From DAOSWM01 sp035380045 (lineage in GTDB: Bacteria; Bacteroidota; Bacteroidia; Bacteroidales; Tenuifilaceae), in the NCBI GenBank assembly GCA_035380045.1, contig DAOSWM010000050.1:1-22344 (forward strand): a stretch of 22,344 nucleotides of DNA. The letters are read 5' to 3'. Shown piece after piece: positions 9,178 to 15,392 of the stretch (position 1 is the first letter of the stretch; the number at the start of each line of letters is the position of its first letter). The notes below the pieces were generated by a model that was not told the DNA's origin, ran no database searches, and saw nothing but the letters and a program-made list of their open reading frames with translations. The position numbers and the translations under genes were made by a program.

Positions 9178-9558
9178 TTATTTAAGTTCAACTTCTGCTC
9201 CTGCCTCTTCGAGTTGTGATTTTAATGACTCAGCTTCTTCTTTAGAAGCGCCTTCTTTTACAGCTTTAGGAGCAGCGTCAACTAGTTCTTTGGCTTCTTT
9301 TAGACCAAGACCAGTGAGCTCTTTTACAAGTTTAACAACTTGAAGTTTAGCACCACCTGGGGCTTTAAGAATAACATCGAAAGTCGATTTTTCAGCGGCT
9401 GCTCCCGCAGCGTCGCCACCAGCGGCTGGTCCAGCCACTGCAACTGCTGCTGCAGCGGGCTCAATGCCATACTCATCCTTTAGGATTTGTGCAAGTTCGT
9501 TAACTTCCTTCACGGTTAGGTTAACCAGTTCTTCTGCAAACTTCTTGAGATCTGCCAT
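9178..9558 (-). CDS. rplL: 50S ribosomal protein L7/L12 (bL12)
   Basis: A 126-residue acidic stalk protein that recruits and activates translation GTPases. Residues 1 to about 33 form the dimerising helical domain that binds L10. An Ala/Gly-rich flexible hinge follows (about 34-57). The C-terminal factor-binding domain (about 58-126) carries the conserved stretches FDVILKAPGGAKLQVVK and GLGLKEAKELVDAAPK. The length is normal for the family. It follows rplJ by 46 bp, the usual L10-L12 pairing, and is followed by the hairpin at 9113-9148. Confidence 0.98.
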   Translation of the reverse strand: MADLKKFAEELVNLTVKEVNELAQILKDEYGIEPAAAAVAVAGPAAGGDAAGAAAEKSTFDVILKAPGGAKLQVVKLVKELTGLGLKEAKELVDAAPKAVKEGASKEEAESLKSQLEEAGAEVELK

Positions 9559-9604
9559 TTTTACTTAAGGTTTAAAATATTAATTCCAAACAAAATTGTA
9601 TTTA

Positions 9605-10129
9605 TTATGCTTCACGTTCACTAAGTGTTTTAACAACACCAGCAATAGTGTTTCGGCCTGACTGTAGTTGAGATAATACAGTTTGAGCAGGCGACTGCAA
9701 CAGTGCAATAACATCAGCAATGAGTTCATTTTTACTCTTAAGTCGTACCAATGCTTCAAGTTGGTTGTCACCAATGTAGAACGATTCCTCAACGAAAGCG
9801 GCCTTAAGAACAGGCTTTTCGCTTGTTTTACGAAAATCTTTGATAAGCTTTGCGGGAACATTCCCCGTTTCTGTGAACATCACCGAGGTTGAACCCTTAA
9901 GGGATTCGAAGATTGGAGAGAAGTCAGCCTTCTCACACTTCTCCAAAGCCTTTTTTAGAAGGGTATTCTTAACTACTACCAGCTTAATCTCTTTTTCAAA
10001 GCACTTCCTTCTTAAGTTGCTTGTATCTGCAGCATTAAGTTCAGAAGTATCAGCTAGATAGAAGTGAGGGTACTCGTTTATTTGTTCTGCAAGCCTATCA
10101 ATTACTGCATTTTTTTCTTCCCTTCTCAT
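9605..10129 (-). CDS. rplJ: 50S ribosomal protein L10 (uL10)
   Basis: A 174-residue L10, the base of the ribosomal stalk. Its N-terminal domain binds 23S rRNA and L11, and its C-terminal helix carries L7/L12 dimers. The N-terminus (MRREEKNAVIDRLAEQI) and the LRRKCFEKEIKLVVVKNTLL block are typical, and the C-terminal helix contains SPAQTVLSQLQSG. It lies 25 bp after rplA and 46 bp before rplL. The short upstream gap leaves no space for the long L10-binding mRNA leader known from E. coli. If L10 autoregulation exists here, its site must lie within coding sequence or elsewhere. Confidence 0.97.
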   Translation of the reverse strand: MRREEKNAVIDRLAEQINEYPHFYLADTSELNAADTSNLRRKCFEKEIKLVVVKNTLLKKALEKCEKADFSPIFESLKGSTSVMFTETGNVPAKLIKDFRKTSEKPVLKAAFVEESFYIGDNQLEALVRLKSKNELIADVIALLQSPAQTVLSQLQSGRNTIAGVVKTLSEREA

Positions 10130-10154
10130 GATAAATTGGGTCTGTAGTGCGTTA

Positions 10155-10856
10155 TTAATTCGACTCGGAAATTGACTTAGGGTCTATTTGTAAACCAGGG
10201 CTCATGGTGCTTGAAAGATAAATACTTTTTATGTACGTACCTTTTGCTGCAGCCGGTTTAAGCTTTACAATGGTTTGTATAAACTCCTGAGCATTCTCAA
10301 CGAGTTTCTCGGGGTCGAAAGAAACTTTTCCAATGGAAGTGTGTACTATTCCAAACTTGTCAACCTTAAAGTCAATTTTTCCTTGCTTAACTTCGGTAAC
10401 AGCCTTGTCAACATCCATAGTTACGGTGCCACTCTTTGGGTTTGGCATCAGTCCACGAGGTCCTAGAATTCGTCCTAGTGCCCCAACCTTTGCCATAACA
10501 GTAGGCATAGTAATCACTACATCCACATCGGTCCATCCACCCTTTATTTTCTCAATATAGTCGTCTAGACCGACATGGTCGGCTCCCGCAGCGCGAGCAG
10601 CCTCTTCCTTATCGGGAGTACACAGTACAAGTACGCGGATTGTTTTACCGGTTCCGTGAGGGAGTGTTACCACGCCACGTACCATTTGGTTGGCCTTTCT
10701 GGGGTCAACACCTAAACGGATATCGATATCCACTGAGGAATCGAATTTTGTGTGTGTAATCTCCTTAACTAACCGGGCTGCCTCTGCAAGCTTATACTGC
10801 TTGTCTGTTTCAATCTTCGACAACGCAAGTTTTTGGTTCTTGGTCAGTTTTGTCAT
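10155..10856 (-). CDS. rplA: 50S ribosomal protein L1 (uL1)
   Basis: A 233-residue L1, which binds 23S rRNA helices 76-78 and forms the mobile stalk beside the E site that helps to release deacylated tRNA. The signature LGPRGLMPNPKSGT starts near residue 131. The length matches the family norm of about 230. It follows rplK by 21 bp and precedes rplJ by 25 bp, consistent with one transcript. In E. coli, L1 represses its own operon by binding the rplK leader; no obvious mimic of the rRNA site was recognised by eye in the 24-bp nusG-rplK gap. Confidence 0.98.
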   Translation of the reverse strand: MTKLTKNQKLALSKIETDKQYKLAEAARLVKEITHTKFDSSVDIDIRLGVDPRKANQMVRGVVTLPHGTGKTIRVLVLCTPDKEEAARAAGADHVGLDDYIEKIKGGWTDVDVVITMPTVMAKVGALGRILGPRGLMPNPKSGTVTMDVDKAVTEVKQGKIDFKVDKFGIVHTSIGKVSFDPEKLVENAQEFIQTIVKLKPAAAKGTYIKSIYLSSTMSPGLQIDPKSISESN

Positions 10857-10877
10857 CTCGTTAAAAGAGGTTAAAAG

Positions 10878-11318
10878 TTATTTACCAGGGAATTCACCTG
10901 TTACATTAATCCCCATGCTACGTGCGGTTCCTGCAACCATTTTCATAGCCGATTCCAAGGTAAAACAGTTTAAATCGGGCATTTTATCCTGAGCAATCTC
11001 TTTCACTTGATCCCAAGTGATACTTGCCACCTTCTTACGGTTTGGTTCTGCTGAACCACTCTTTTGTTTTGCAACTTCAAGTATTTGAACCGCAACGGGT
11101 GGGTTTTTTACGATAAAGTCGAACGACTTATCGGAGTACACAGTGATAATTACGGGAAGTACCTTCCCTGCCTGATTCTGAGTTCTGGAGTTAAATTGCT
11201 TACAGAACTCCATGATGTTAACCCCTTTCGAGCCGAGTGCAGGACCAACCGGAGGTGAAGGGTTAGCTGCACCTCCCTTAATTTGTAGTTTAATTAATCC
11301 AGCAACTTCTTTAGCCAT
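10878..11318 (-). CDS. rplK: 50S ribosomal protein L11 (uL11)
   Basis: A 146-residue L11, which binds the GTPase-associated centre of 23S rRNA with L10. The N-terminal domain has the PSPPVGPALGSKGVNIMEFC block (about residues 21-40), the region that contacts thiostrepton-class antibiotics, with its prolines intact. The C-terminal RNA-binding domain ends in the conserved GTARSMGINVTGEFPGK-type sequence. It lies 24 bp after nusG and 21 bp before rplA, and all three are probably read from the same message. Confidence 0.98.
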   Translation of the reverse strand: MAKEVAGLIKLQIKGGAANPSPPVGPALGSKGVNIMEFCKQFNSRTQNQAGKVLPVIITVYSDKSFDFIVKNPPVAVQILEVAKQKSGSAEPNRKKVASITWDQVKEIAQDKMPDLNCFTLESAMKMVAGTARSMGINVTGEFPGK

Positions 11319-11342
11319 AATGCGTTAACTCTTAAACAGTTA

Positions 11343-11891
11343 CTATTCTTTTTCGACTTGCATGAAGCTTAGCTCCAATGGAGTCTTTCGGCCAAATATT
11401 TTGACCATTACCTTCAACTTTTTCTTTTCGTCGTTAACCTCCTCGATTACTCCGGAGAATGAATTGAACGGACCATCGATCACTTTCACCGTTTCACCAA
11501 CAAAGAAGGGTACGTTAATTTCCTCATCGCTTTCTGCCAGTTCATCAACTCTACCAAGAATTCGATTTACTTCAGATTGACGAAGGGGAATTGGTTCCCC
11601 GGTTCTCGGGTCACCTAAAAAACCAATAACGTTTGGGATGTCCTTTAGGATATGTGGTATTTCGCCTATGAGTGCTGCCTCAATGAGAACATAGCCCGGA
11701 TAAAAAATCCGTTCTTTGCTTACCTTTTTTCCGTTACGAATTTGGTAAACCTTTTCTGTGGGAATAAGAACCTGAGAGATTAAATCGGTTAAGTTAAGCC
11801 GATTAATTTCGCTCTCAACGTACTCTTTCACTTTCTTTTCCTTCCCACCGATGGCGCGAAGCACATACCATCTCTTAACGTTCTCTTCCAT
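11343..11891 (-). CDS. nusG: Transcription termination/antitermination protein NusG
   Basis: A 182-residue NusG, the universal elongation factor that bridges the RNA polymerase clamp and couples transcription to ribosomes or Rho. The NGN domain starts with KRWYVLRAIGGKEKKVKEYV (about residues 6-25) and includes FYPGYVLIE (63-71). The KOW domain follows at about 128-155, with VGETVKVIDGPFNSFSG. The length and two-domain layout match housekeeping NusG, not UpxY/LoaP-type paralogues, and the location directly after secE confirms this. It is separated from secE by 19 bp. The message is probably shared with secE upstream and rplK downstream. Confidence 0.97.
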   Translation of the reverse strand: MEENVKRWYVLRAIGGKEKKVKEYVESEINRLNLTDLISQVLIPTEKVYQIRNGKKVSKERIFYPGYVLIEAALIGEIPHILKDIPNVIGFLGDPRTGEPIPLRQSEVNRILGRVDELAESDEEINVPFFVGETVKVIDGPFNSFSGVIEEVNDEKKKLKVMVKIFGRKTPLELSFMQVEKE

Positions 11892-11910
11892 CGAATTAGT
11901 TTCTCGGGAT

Positions 11911-12102
11911 TTAGTACAGCATTTTATAAACGAAATCCATCACGTTCTCAAAAGAGATATCCATGACGAATATAACAAGCGCAATTAATAGGGAAGCAAT
12001 CATAACAATTAATGCGCTAGATTGAAGTTCTTTCCAAGTAGGCCACGATACTTTGTGGACTAACTCAGTGTAAACTTCCTGAAGGTATACTTTTAGTTTC
12101 AT
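11911..12102 (-). CDS. secE: Preprotein translocase subunit SecE
   Basis: A 63-residue, single-span SecE, the essential clamp subunit of the SecYEG protein-export channel in the inner membrane. An amphipathic N-terminal helix ends in the conserved VSWPTWKEL motif (residues 18-26), followed by one hydrophobic transmembrane segment at about 29-48. Short single-span SecE proteins are the norm outside the gammaproteobacteria. The frame stays open upstream to an ATG at 12177, but those 25 extra codons are the antisense-free reading of the tRNA-Trp gene itself, so the ATG at 12102, 17 bases past the tRNA 3' end, is the start chosen. It is followed by nusG after 19 bp, the classic secE-nusG pair. 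Confidence 0.96.
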   Translation of the reverse strand: MKLKVYLQEVYTELVHKVSWPTWKELQSSALIVMIASLLIALVIFVMDISFENVMDFVYKMLY

Positions 12103-12119
12103 AAATCTCAATTGTGTTG

Positions 12120-12192
12120 CACGGGAGGAGCGACTCGAACGCCCGACACCTGGTTTTGGAGACCAGTGCTCTACCAACTGAGCTACACCCGT
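12120..12192 (-). tRNA. tRNA-Trp (anticodon CCA)
   Basis: A 73-base cloverleaf with D-stem GCTC/GAGC, anticodon stem CTGGT/ACCAG around loop CTCCAAA (anticodon CCA), and a T-arm with the TTCGAGT loop. The acceptor stem (ACGGGTG with CTCCCGT) has a T-T mismatch at position 6:67, and the T-stem contains one G-T pair. The discriminator is G73, and the 3' CCA is not encoded. It sits between tuf and secE, only 17 bases before the secE start, so tRNA processing must cut the tuf-secE message. tRNA-Trp at this site is a known arrangement in many bacteria. Confidence 0.95.
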
Positions 12193-12196
12193 GTTT

Positions 12197-12235
12197 AAGA
12201 GGATTAGCCTGCTTATATAACAGACTAATCCTCTT
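12197..12235. repeat. Strong hairpin between tuf and tRNA-Trp
   Basis: AAGAGGATTAG (12197-12207) is the exact reverse complement of 12225-12235. Inside it, beyond a C-A mismatch, CTG (12209-12211) pairs with CAG (12221-12223). On the minus strand the stem is followed by only AAAC before the tRNA, so there is no U-tract. It therefore does not look like an ordinary terminator. It could protect the tuf 3' end, act as an RNase III-type processing site, or cause weak attenuation. Confidence 0.6.
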
Positions 12236-12261
12236 TAGTATTATTGAGTAAGTATAACTTA

Positions 12262-13449
12262 CTACTCAACGATTTCAATTACCTGTCCTGCACCAACGGT
12301 TCTACCACCTTCGCGAATAGCGAAACGTAAACCTTGGTTGATAGCTACTGGATAGATAAGTTTCACAGTAATAGTTACGTTATCACCAGGCATTACCATC
12401 TCTACTCCTTCTGGTAACTGAATCTCACCAGTGATATCAAGAGTACGAAGATAGAATTGTGGACGGTAGTTATTGTGGAATGGAGTGTGACGTCCACCTT
12501 CCTCTTTCTTAAGCACGTAAACCTCTGCTTTGAACTGAGTGTGAGGTTTAATAGATCCTGGCTTAGCAAGAACCATACCTCTTTTAATTTCCTTCTTGTC
12601 TACACCACGAAGAAGAAGGCCAACGTTATCACCAGCTTCACCACGGTCAAGAATCTTACGGAACATCTCAACACCTGTACAAACTGTTTTACGTTTCTCA
12701 GCACCAAGACCAATCATTTCTAATTCGTCGCCAGTGTTAACAACGCCAGTTTCAATTCTACCGGTTGCTACTGTTCCACGACCTGTAATAGAGAAAACGT
12801 CTTCTACTGGAAGTAGGAAAGGCTTTTCGTTATCACGTGGAGGAACTGGGATATAATCATCAACAGCGGCCATTAGTTCCATAACCTTTTCAACCCATTT
12901 TTCTTCTCCTTCAAGGGCTCCAAGAGCAGAACCACGAATTACAGGAGCATTATCCCCGTCAAACTGGTAGAAACTTAGAAGTTCACGAACTTCCATTTCA
13001 ACAAGTTCTAACATCTCCTCATCGTTAACCATATCGCACTTGTTAAGGAAAACAACAAGTTTAGGAACGTTTACCTGACGTGCCAGAAGGATATGCTCGC
13101 GAGTTTGAGGCATAGGACCATCGGTAGCAGCAACTACGATGATAGCGCCGTCCATTTGAGCAGCACCAGTAACCATGTTCTTAACGTAGTCAGCGTGACC
13201 AGGACAGTCAACGTGTGCGTAGTGACGGTTAGCGGTTTGGTACTCAACGTGAGCAGTGTTAATAGTGATACCCCTTTCTTTCTCTTCGGGTGCATTGTCG
13301 ATAGAGTCAAACGAACGAAACTCAGAAAGACCCTTCTCTGCCAAAATTTTTGTAATGGCGGCGGTAAGGGTAGTTTTTCCGTGGTCAACGTGACCAATGG
13401 TACCGATGTTAACGTGAGGTTTGGACCTATCAAATTTTTCTTTTGCCAT
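12262..13449 (-). CDS. tuf: Elongation factor Tu
   Basis: A 395-residue EF-Tu that delivers aminoacyl-tRNA to the ribosomal A site with GTP hydrolysis. The GTPase motifs are intact: P-loop GHVDHGKT (19-26), DCPGH (81-85, with catalytic His85) and NKCD (136-139). Domains 2 and 3 follow, ending in the usual GRTVGAGQVIEIVE tail. The gene lies 63 bp after tRNA-Thr(GGT), with no TAnnTTTG promoter box in that gap, which suggests that it is read from the tRNA promoter. It ends in TAG. A very short palindrome (AGTAAGT/ACTTACT, 12247-12263) touches the stop codon, and a longer hairpin follows before tRNA-Trp. No other tuf copy is present in this window. Confidence 0.99.
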   Translation of the reverse strand: MAKEKFDRSKPHVNIGTIGHVDHGKTTLTAAITKILAEKGLSEFRSFDSIDNAPEEKERGITINTAHVEYQTANRHYAHVDCPGHADYVKNMVTGAAQMDGAIIVVAATDGPMPQTREHILLARQVNVPKLVVFLNKCDMVNDEEMLELVEMEVRELLSFYQFDGDNAPVIRGSALGALEGEEKWVEKVMELMAAVDDYIPVPPRDNEKPFLLPVEDVFSITGRGTVATGRIETGVVNTGDELEMIGLGAEKRKTVCTGVEMFRKILDRGEAGDNVGLLLRGVDKKEIKRGMVLAKPGSIKPHTQFKAEVYVLKKEEGGRHTPFHNNYRPQFYLRTLDITGEIQLPEGVEMVMPGDNVTITVKLIYPVAINQGLRFAIREGGRTVGAGQVIEIVE

Positions 13450-13512
13450 AACTCCAGGTTTTATTAGGTTTTGAAATATTAAATTTGTTTGTTTTAATCA
13501 AAAAAAAAGTTG

Positions 13513-13584
<72 letters not shown>

Positions 13585-13596
13585 CTTTGCTTAATG

Positions 13597-13669
13597 AGCG
13601 GGAGACGAGACTCGAACCCGCGACCCTCAGCTTGGAAGGCTGATGCTCTACCGACTGAGCTACTCCCGC
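13597..13669 (-). tRNA. tRNA-Gly (anticodon TCC)
   Basis: A 73-base cloverleaf: acceptor GCGGGAG with CTCCCGC, D-stem GCTC/GAGC, anticodon stem TCAGC/GCTGA around CTTCCAA (anticodon TCC), and a T-arm with GCGGG/CTCGT-side pairing and TTCGAGT loop. The discriminator is U73, as is usual for tRNA-Gly. It lies 12 bases before tRNA-Thr(GGT) and is part of the four-tRNA cluster ahead of tuf. Confidence 0.95.
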
Positions 13670-13719
13670 TTATACTTGAGGTTATGGTTTAGGTAACACT
13701 CAAAATTCTTAGCAAAGTG

Positions 13720-13802
13720 TGGGGAGAGCAGGATTCGAACCTACGAAGGCATAAGCCAGCAGATTTACAGTCTGCCCCAGTTGGCCACTTTGGTATCTCC
13801 CC
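13720..13802 (-). tRNA. tRNA-Tyr (anticodon GTA)
   Basis: An 83-base class II tRNA: acceptor GGGGAGA with TCTCCCC, anticodon stem GCAGA/TCTGC around CTGTAAA (anticodon GTA), and a long variable arm expected for bacterial tRNA-Tyr. The T-loop is TTCGAAT and the discriminator is A73. It is the second tRNA of the cluster, between tRNA-Thr(TGT) and tRNA-Gly. Confidence 0.95.
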
Positions 13803-13825
13803 AAAAAAAGACATAAAAAGAACTG

Positions 13826-13899
13826 AGCCGATGGAGGGATTCGAACCCCCGACCAGCTGATTACAAATCAGCTGCTCTGGCCAACTGAGCTACATCGGC
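13826..13899 (-). tRNA. tRNA-Thr (anticodon TGT)
   Basis: A 74-base cloverleaf: acceptor GCCGATG with CATCGGC, D-stem GCTC/GAGC, anticodon stem GCTGA/TCAGC around TTTGTAA (anticodon TGT), T-stem GGGGG/TCCCT-side with TTCGAAT loop. The discriminator is U73 and CCA is not encoded. It is the first tRNA of the tuf cluster, about 50 bases from the promoter at 13953-13984. Confidence 0.95.
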
Positions 13900-13913
13900 A
13901 ACTTGCTAGAACT

Positions 13914-13948
13914 CCGATTTATAGGGTTTGAAACCCTTCTGAAATCGG
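13914..13948 (-). other. Hairpin in the 5' leader of the tRNA-tuf transcript
   Basis: CCGATTT (13914-13920) pairs with AAATCGG (13942-13948), and inside it AGGGT (13923-13927) pairs with ACCCT (13933-13937). With transcription expected to begin near 13946, most of the leader before tRNA-Thr(TGT) folds into this element. It would be removed by RNase P. A role in 5' stability or processing is inferred only. Confidence 0.5.
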
Positions 13949-13952
13949 TTGG

Positions 13953-13984
13953 CAAATGTATAAATATTTTATTTACCCACCAAA
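13953..13984 (-). promoter_or_regulatory. Bacteroidota-type promoter for the tRNA-tuf unit
   Basis: On the minus strand a TTTG box (13981-13984) is followed by 20 bases and then TACATTTG (13953-13960), an exact match to the Bacteroidota consensus TTTG-N19/20-TAnnTTTG. The expected start is near 13946, about 45 bases before tRNA-Thr(TGT). It lies between the hpf terminator and the first tRNA, so it should drive the tRNAs and probably tuf and the genes after it. Confidence 0.8.
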
Positions 13985-14003
13985 AAACTTTGCTTTTTTT
14001 TAC

Positions 14004-14057
14004 AAAAAAATACCCCTTTATTCTTATCCCTCTTATCTAGAGGCAAATAAAGGGGTA
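14004..14057 (-). terminator. Intrinsic terminator after hpf
   Basis: TACCCCTTTATT (14011-14022) pairs perfectly with AATAAAGGGGTA (14046-14057). The 23-base loop holds a second small stem, CCTC (14029-14032) with GAGG (14040-14043). On the minus strand seven T residues follow (14004-14010). It begins 32 bases after the hpf stop and separates hpf from the tRNA promoter. Confidence 0.8.
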
Positions 14058-14088
14058 AACATAATATATTATTTAATATACAAGTGCG

Positions 14089-14388
14089 TTAAACGCCCCT
14101 TTGCTTCTGTTTGTGTTTTGTAACCTGGCGCTTAAGAACCTCTACGCATTCGTCGAGAGCCTCCTCAAATTTACGTGACTGACGTTGGACGAAAAGGTCG
14201 TTACCAGGAATTAGTAATTTGACCTCAACAATCTTGTTTCCTGTGTCAGTTGAGTTCTCGAGTTTTAAGAAAACTTCTGCTCCAATAATTGCGTCGTAGA
14301 AGCGGCCAATCTTTTCAAGCTTAGCATTAATGTACTCGATAAGCTTCTTATCGGCGTCAAATTTAATCGATTGGATTTTTACATTCAT
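14089..14388 (-). CDS. hpf: Short-form ribosome hibernation promoting factor (HPF/RaiA family)
   Basis: A 99-residue S30AE-domain protein that binds the decoding region of idle 30S subunits and inactivates or dimerises ribosomes during starvation. The N-terminus MNVKIQSIKFDADKKLIEYI and the middle block with FLKLENSTDTGNKIVEVKLLIPGNDLF fit the family. The basic C-terminal helix ends in VTKHKQKQRG. It lacks the C-terminal dimerisation domain of long HPF, so it is the short type. It follows xerC by 33 bp. A perfect AGGAGG lies nine bases before the ATG, a feature no other gene in this window has. A strong terminator follows. Confidence 0.94.
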   Translation of the reverse strand: MNVKIQSIKFDADKKLIEYINAKLEKIGRFYDAIIGAEVFLKLENSTDTGNKIVEVKLLIPGNDLFVQRQSRKFEEALDECVEVLKRQVTKHKQKQRGV

Positions 14389-14397
14389 AATGCAATT

Positions 14398-14403
14398 CCT
14401 CCT
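14398..14403 (-). promoter_or_regulatory. Perfect Shine-Dalgarno AGGAGG before hpf
   Basis: The minus strand reads AAAAAGGAGGAATTGC before the hpf ATG, with AGGAGG spaced nine bases from the start codon. Spacing and sequence are optimal for pairing with the 16S rRNA 3' end. Bacteroidota mRNAs usually lack such sites, and none of the other protein gene starts inspected in this window has one. It also fixes the hpf start codon. Confidence 0.85.
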
Positions 14404-14421
14404 TTTTAGTGTTTATTTTAA

Positions 14422-15306
14422 TTATGCACGTGGATGTGCCTGTTGGTATGTAGATTTTAGCTTGTCAATTGTTGTGTGTGTGTATACCTGTGTTGCCGAT
14501 AAACTGGAGTGCCCTAGCAACTCTTTTATGGCGTTGATATTTGCACCCATATCTAGTAGATGAGTAGCAAATGTGTGGCGGAGAACATGGGGGCTCTTCT
14601 TTTCCAGTGATGTAACAAGCGTCAAATACTTATTGACTATCCTGTATAATAATTTTTCGTATGGTTTCTTCCCTTTACTGGTAACAATAAAAAAGTCTGA
14701 AGAAAGAATATTCCCGAATGTATTCTCTTTCATTTTAATATAACAAAGAATGCTCTCTTTTAGTTCAGGATGAATTGGAACTATTCGCTCCTTGCTACCC
14801 TTGCCCAGCACCTTAACCGTTAGCGTTGAAAGATTGATATCTTTGTGCTTCAAACTCACCAATTCAGAGACTCTCAAACCAGTGAAATAGAAAAACTCAA
14901 TAATCAAAAAATCTCTAGCCCCCTCAAAATCATCGCTATACTCAACTCGATTAAAAAGGTTGCCCATTTCAACAACGCTCAGAAATGGTGGAAGTTTTTT
15001 CCCTGCTTTTGGAGCTACTACCTTTTGTAAAGGATTCTCAACGACAATCCCTTTCAGAATTAAAAACTTATAGAAACTTCTTAGCGATGATAGTTTCCTG
15101 TTAACGCTACGCGCAGTGTGCCCCGTGGCGAGTAAACTCGACAACCAGTTACGAACCTGCCTGTGCTTTATGGAAGGGAATGGTTTGCTGGATGGATTAA
15201 CTCCACAAAATGCAAAGAACTGCCTCAAATCATCACCGTATGAACGGATTGTTTGGGCAGAATAATTTTTCTCTACTTTAAGATATTTAAGGAATTTTTC
15301 TAGCAT
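14422..15306 (-). CDS. xerC: Tyrosine recombinase XerC-like
   Basis: A 294-residue tyrosine recombinase of the XerC/XerD type, which resolves chromosome dimers at dif during division. The N-terminal SAM-like core-binding domain spans about residues 1-85 and the catalytic domain about 105-290. The catalytic set is complete: Arg145 (TGLRVSEL), Lys169 (LGKGSKERIVP), His240 and Arg243 (HVLRHTFATHLL), His266 (LGHSSLSATQ) and nucleophile Tyr275. The frame extends to an ATG at 15378, but those 24 codons run through the rpsU terminator. The ATG at 15306 gives the standard MLEKFLKYL start and is preferred. Its neighbours rpsU and hpf are translation genes; the linkage is common in Bacteroidota. A possible promoter overlaps the rpsU terminator. 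Confidence 0.93.
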   Translation of the reverse strand: MLEKFLKYLKVEKNYSAQTIRSYGDDLRQFFAFCGVNPSSKPFPSIKHRQVRNWLSSLLATGHTARSVNRKLSSLRSFYKFLILKGIVVENPLQKVVAPKAGKKLPPFLSVVEMGNLFNRVEYSDDFEGARDFLIIEFFYFTGLRVSELVSLKHKDINLSTLTVKVLGKGSKERIVPIHPELKESILCYIKMKENTFGNILSSDFFIVTSKGKKPYEKLLYRIVNKYLTLVTSLEKKSPHVLRHTFATHLLDMGANINAIKELLGHSSLSATQVYTHTTIDKLKSTYQQAHPRA

Positions 15307-15318
15307 ATAGTTTGGATG

Positions 15319-15349
15319 CAATATAATGAAATATTGGGGAAAGCCCAAA
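15319..15349 (-). promoter_or_regulatory. Possible xerC-hpf promoter overlapping the rpsU terminator
   Basis: The last T residues of the rpsU terminator U-tract read into TTTG (15346-15349), followed by 19 bases and TTATATTG (15319-15326). The -7 box matches TAnnTTTG only in part. If real, transcription would start close to the xerC ATG with almost no leader. Read-through from rpsU is the alternative. Confidence 0.3.
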
Positions 15350-15374
15350 AAAAAATCAGGCAAAAATGCCTGAT
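15347..15374 (-). terminator. Intrinsic terminator after rpsU
   Basis: ATCAGGCA (15355-15362) pairs perfectly with TGCCTGAT (15367-15374) around an AAAA loop. On the minus strand an uninterrupted T-run follows (15347-15355, the last base shared with the stem). It begins 18 bases after the rpsU stop codon and ends about 40 bases before the chosen xerC start. Confidence 0.85.
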
Positions 15375-15392
15375 GCATCCGTAAAAAATATG

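Noticed and set aside
9580..9861. 93-codon minus-strand frame within rplJ
   Set aside because: It is an out-of-frame shadow of rplJ, which is unambiguous in the other frame.
12103..12177. Upstream extension of secE giving an 88-residue protein
   Set aside because: The extra 25 codons lie over the tRNA-Trp gene; the 63-residue form matches single-span SecE.
13134..13433. Threonine/leucine-rich 99-codon frame within tuf
   Set aside because: It is a low-complexity shadow frame produced by tuf codon bias.
15307..15378. Upstream ATG extending XerC by 24 residues
   Set aside because: The extension runs through the rpsU terminator hairpin and is not part of the normal XerC N-terminus.
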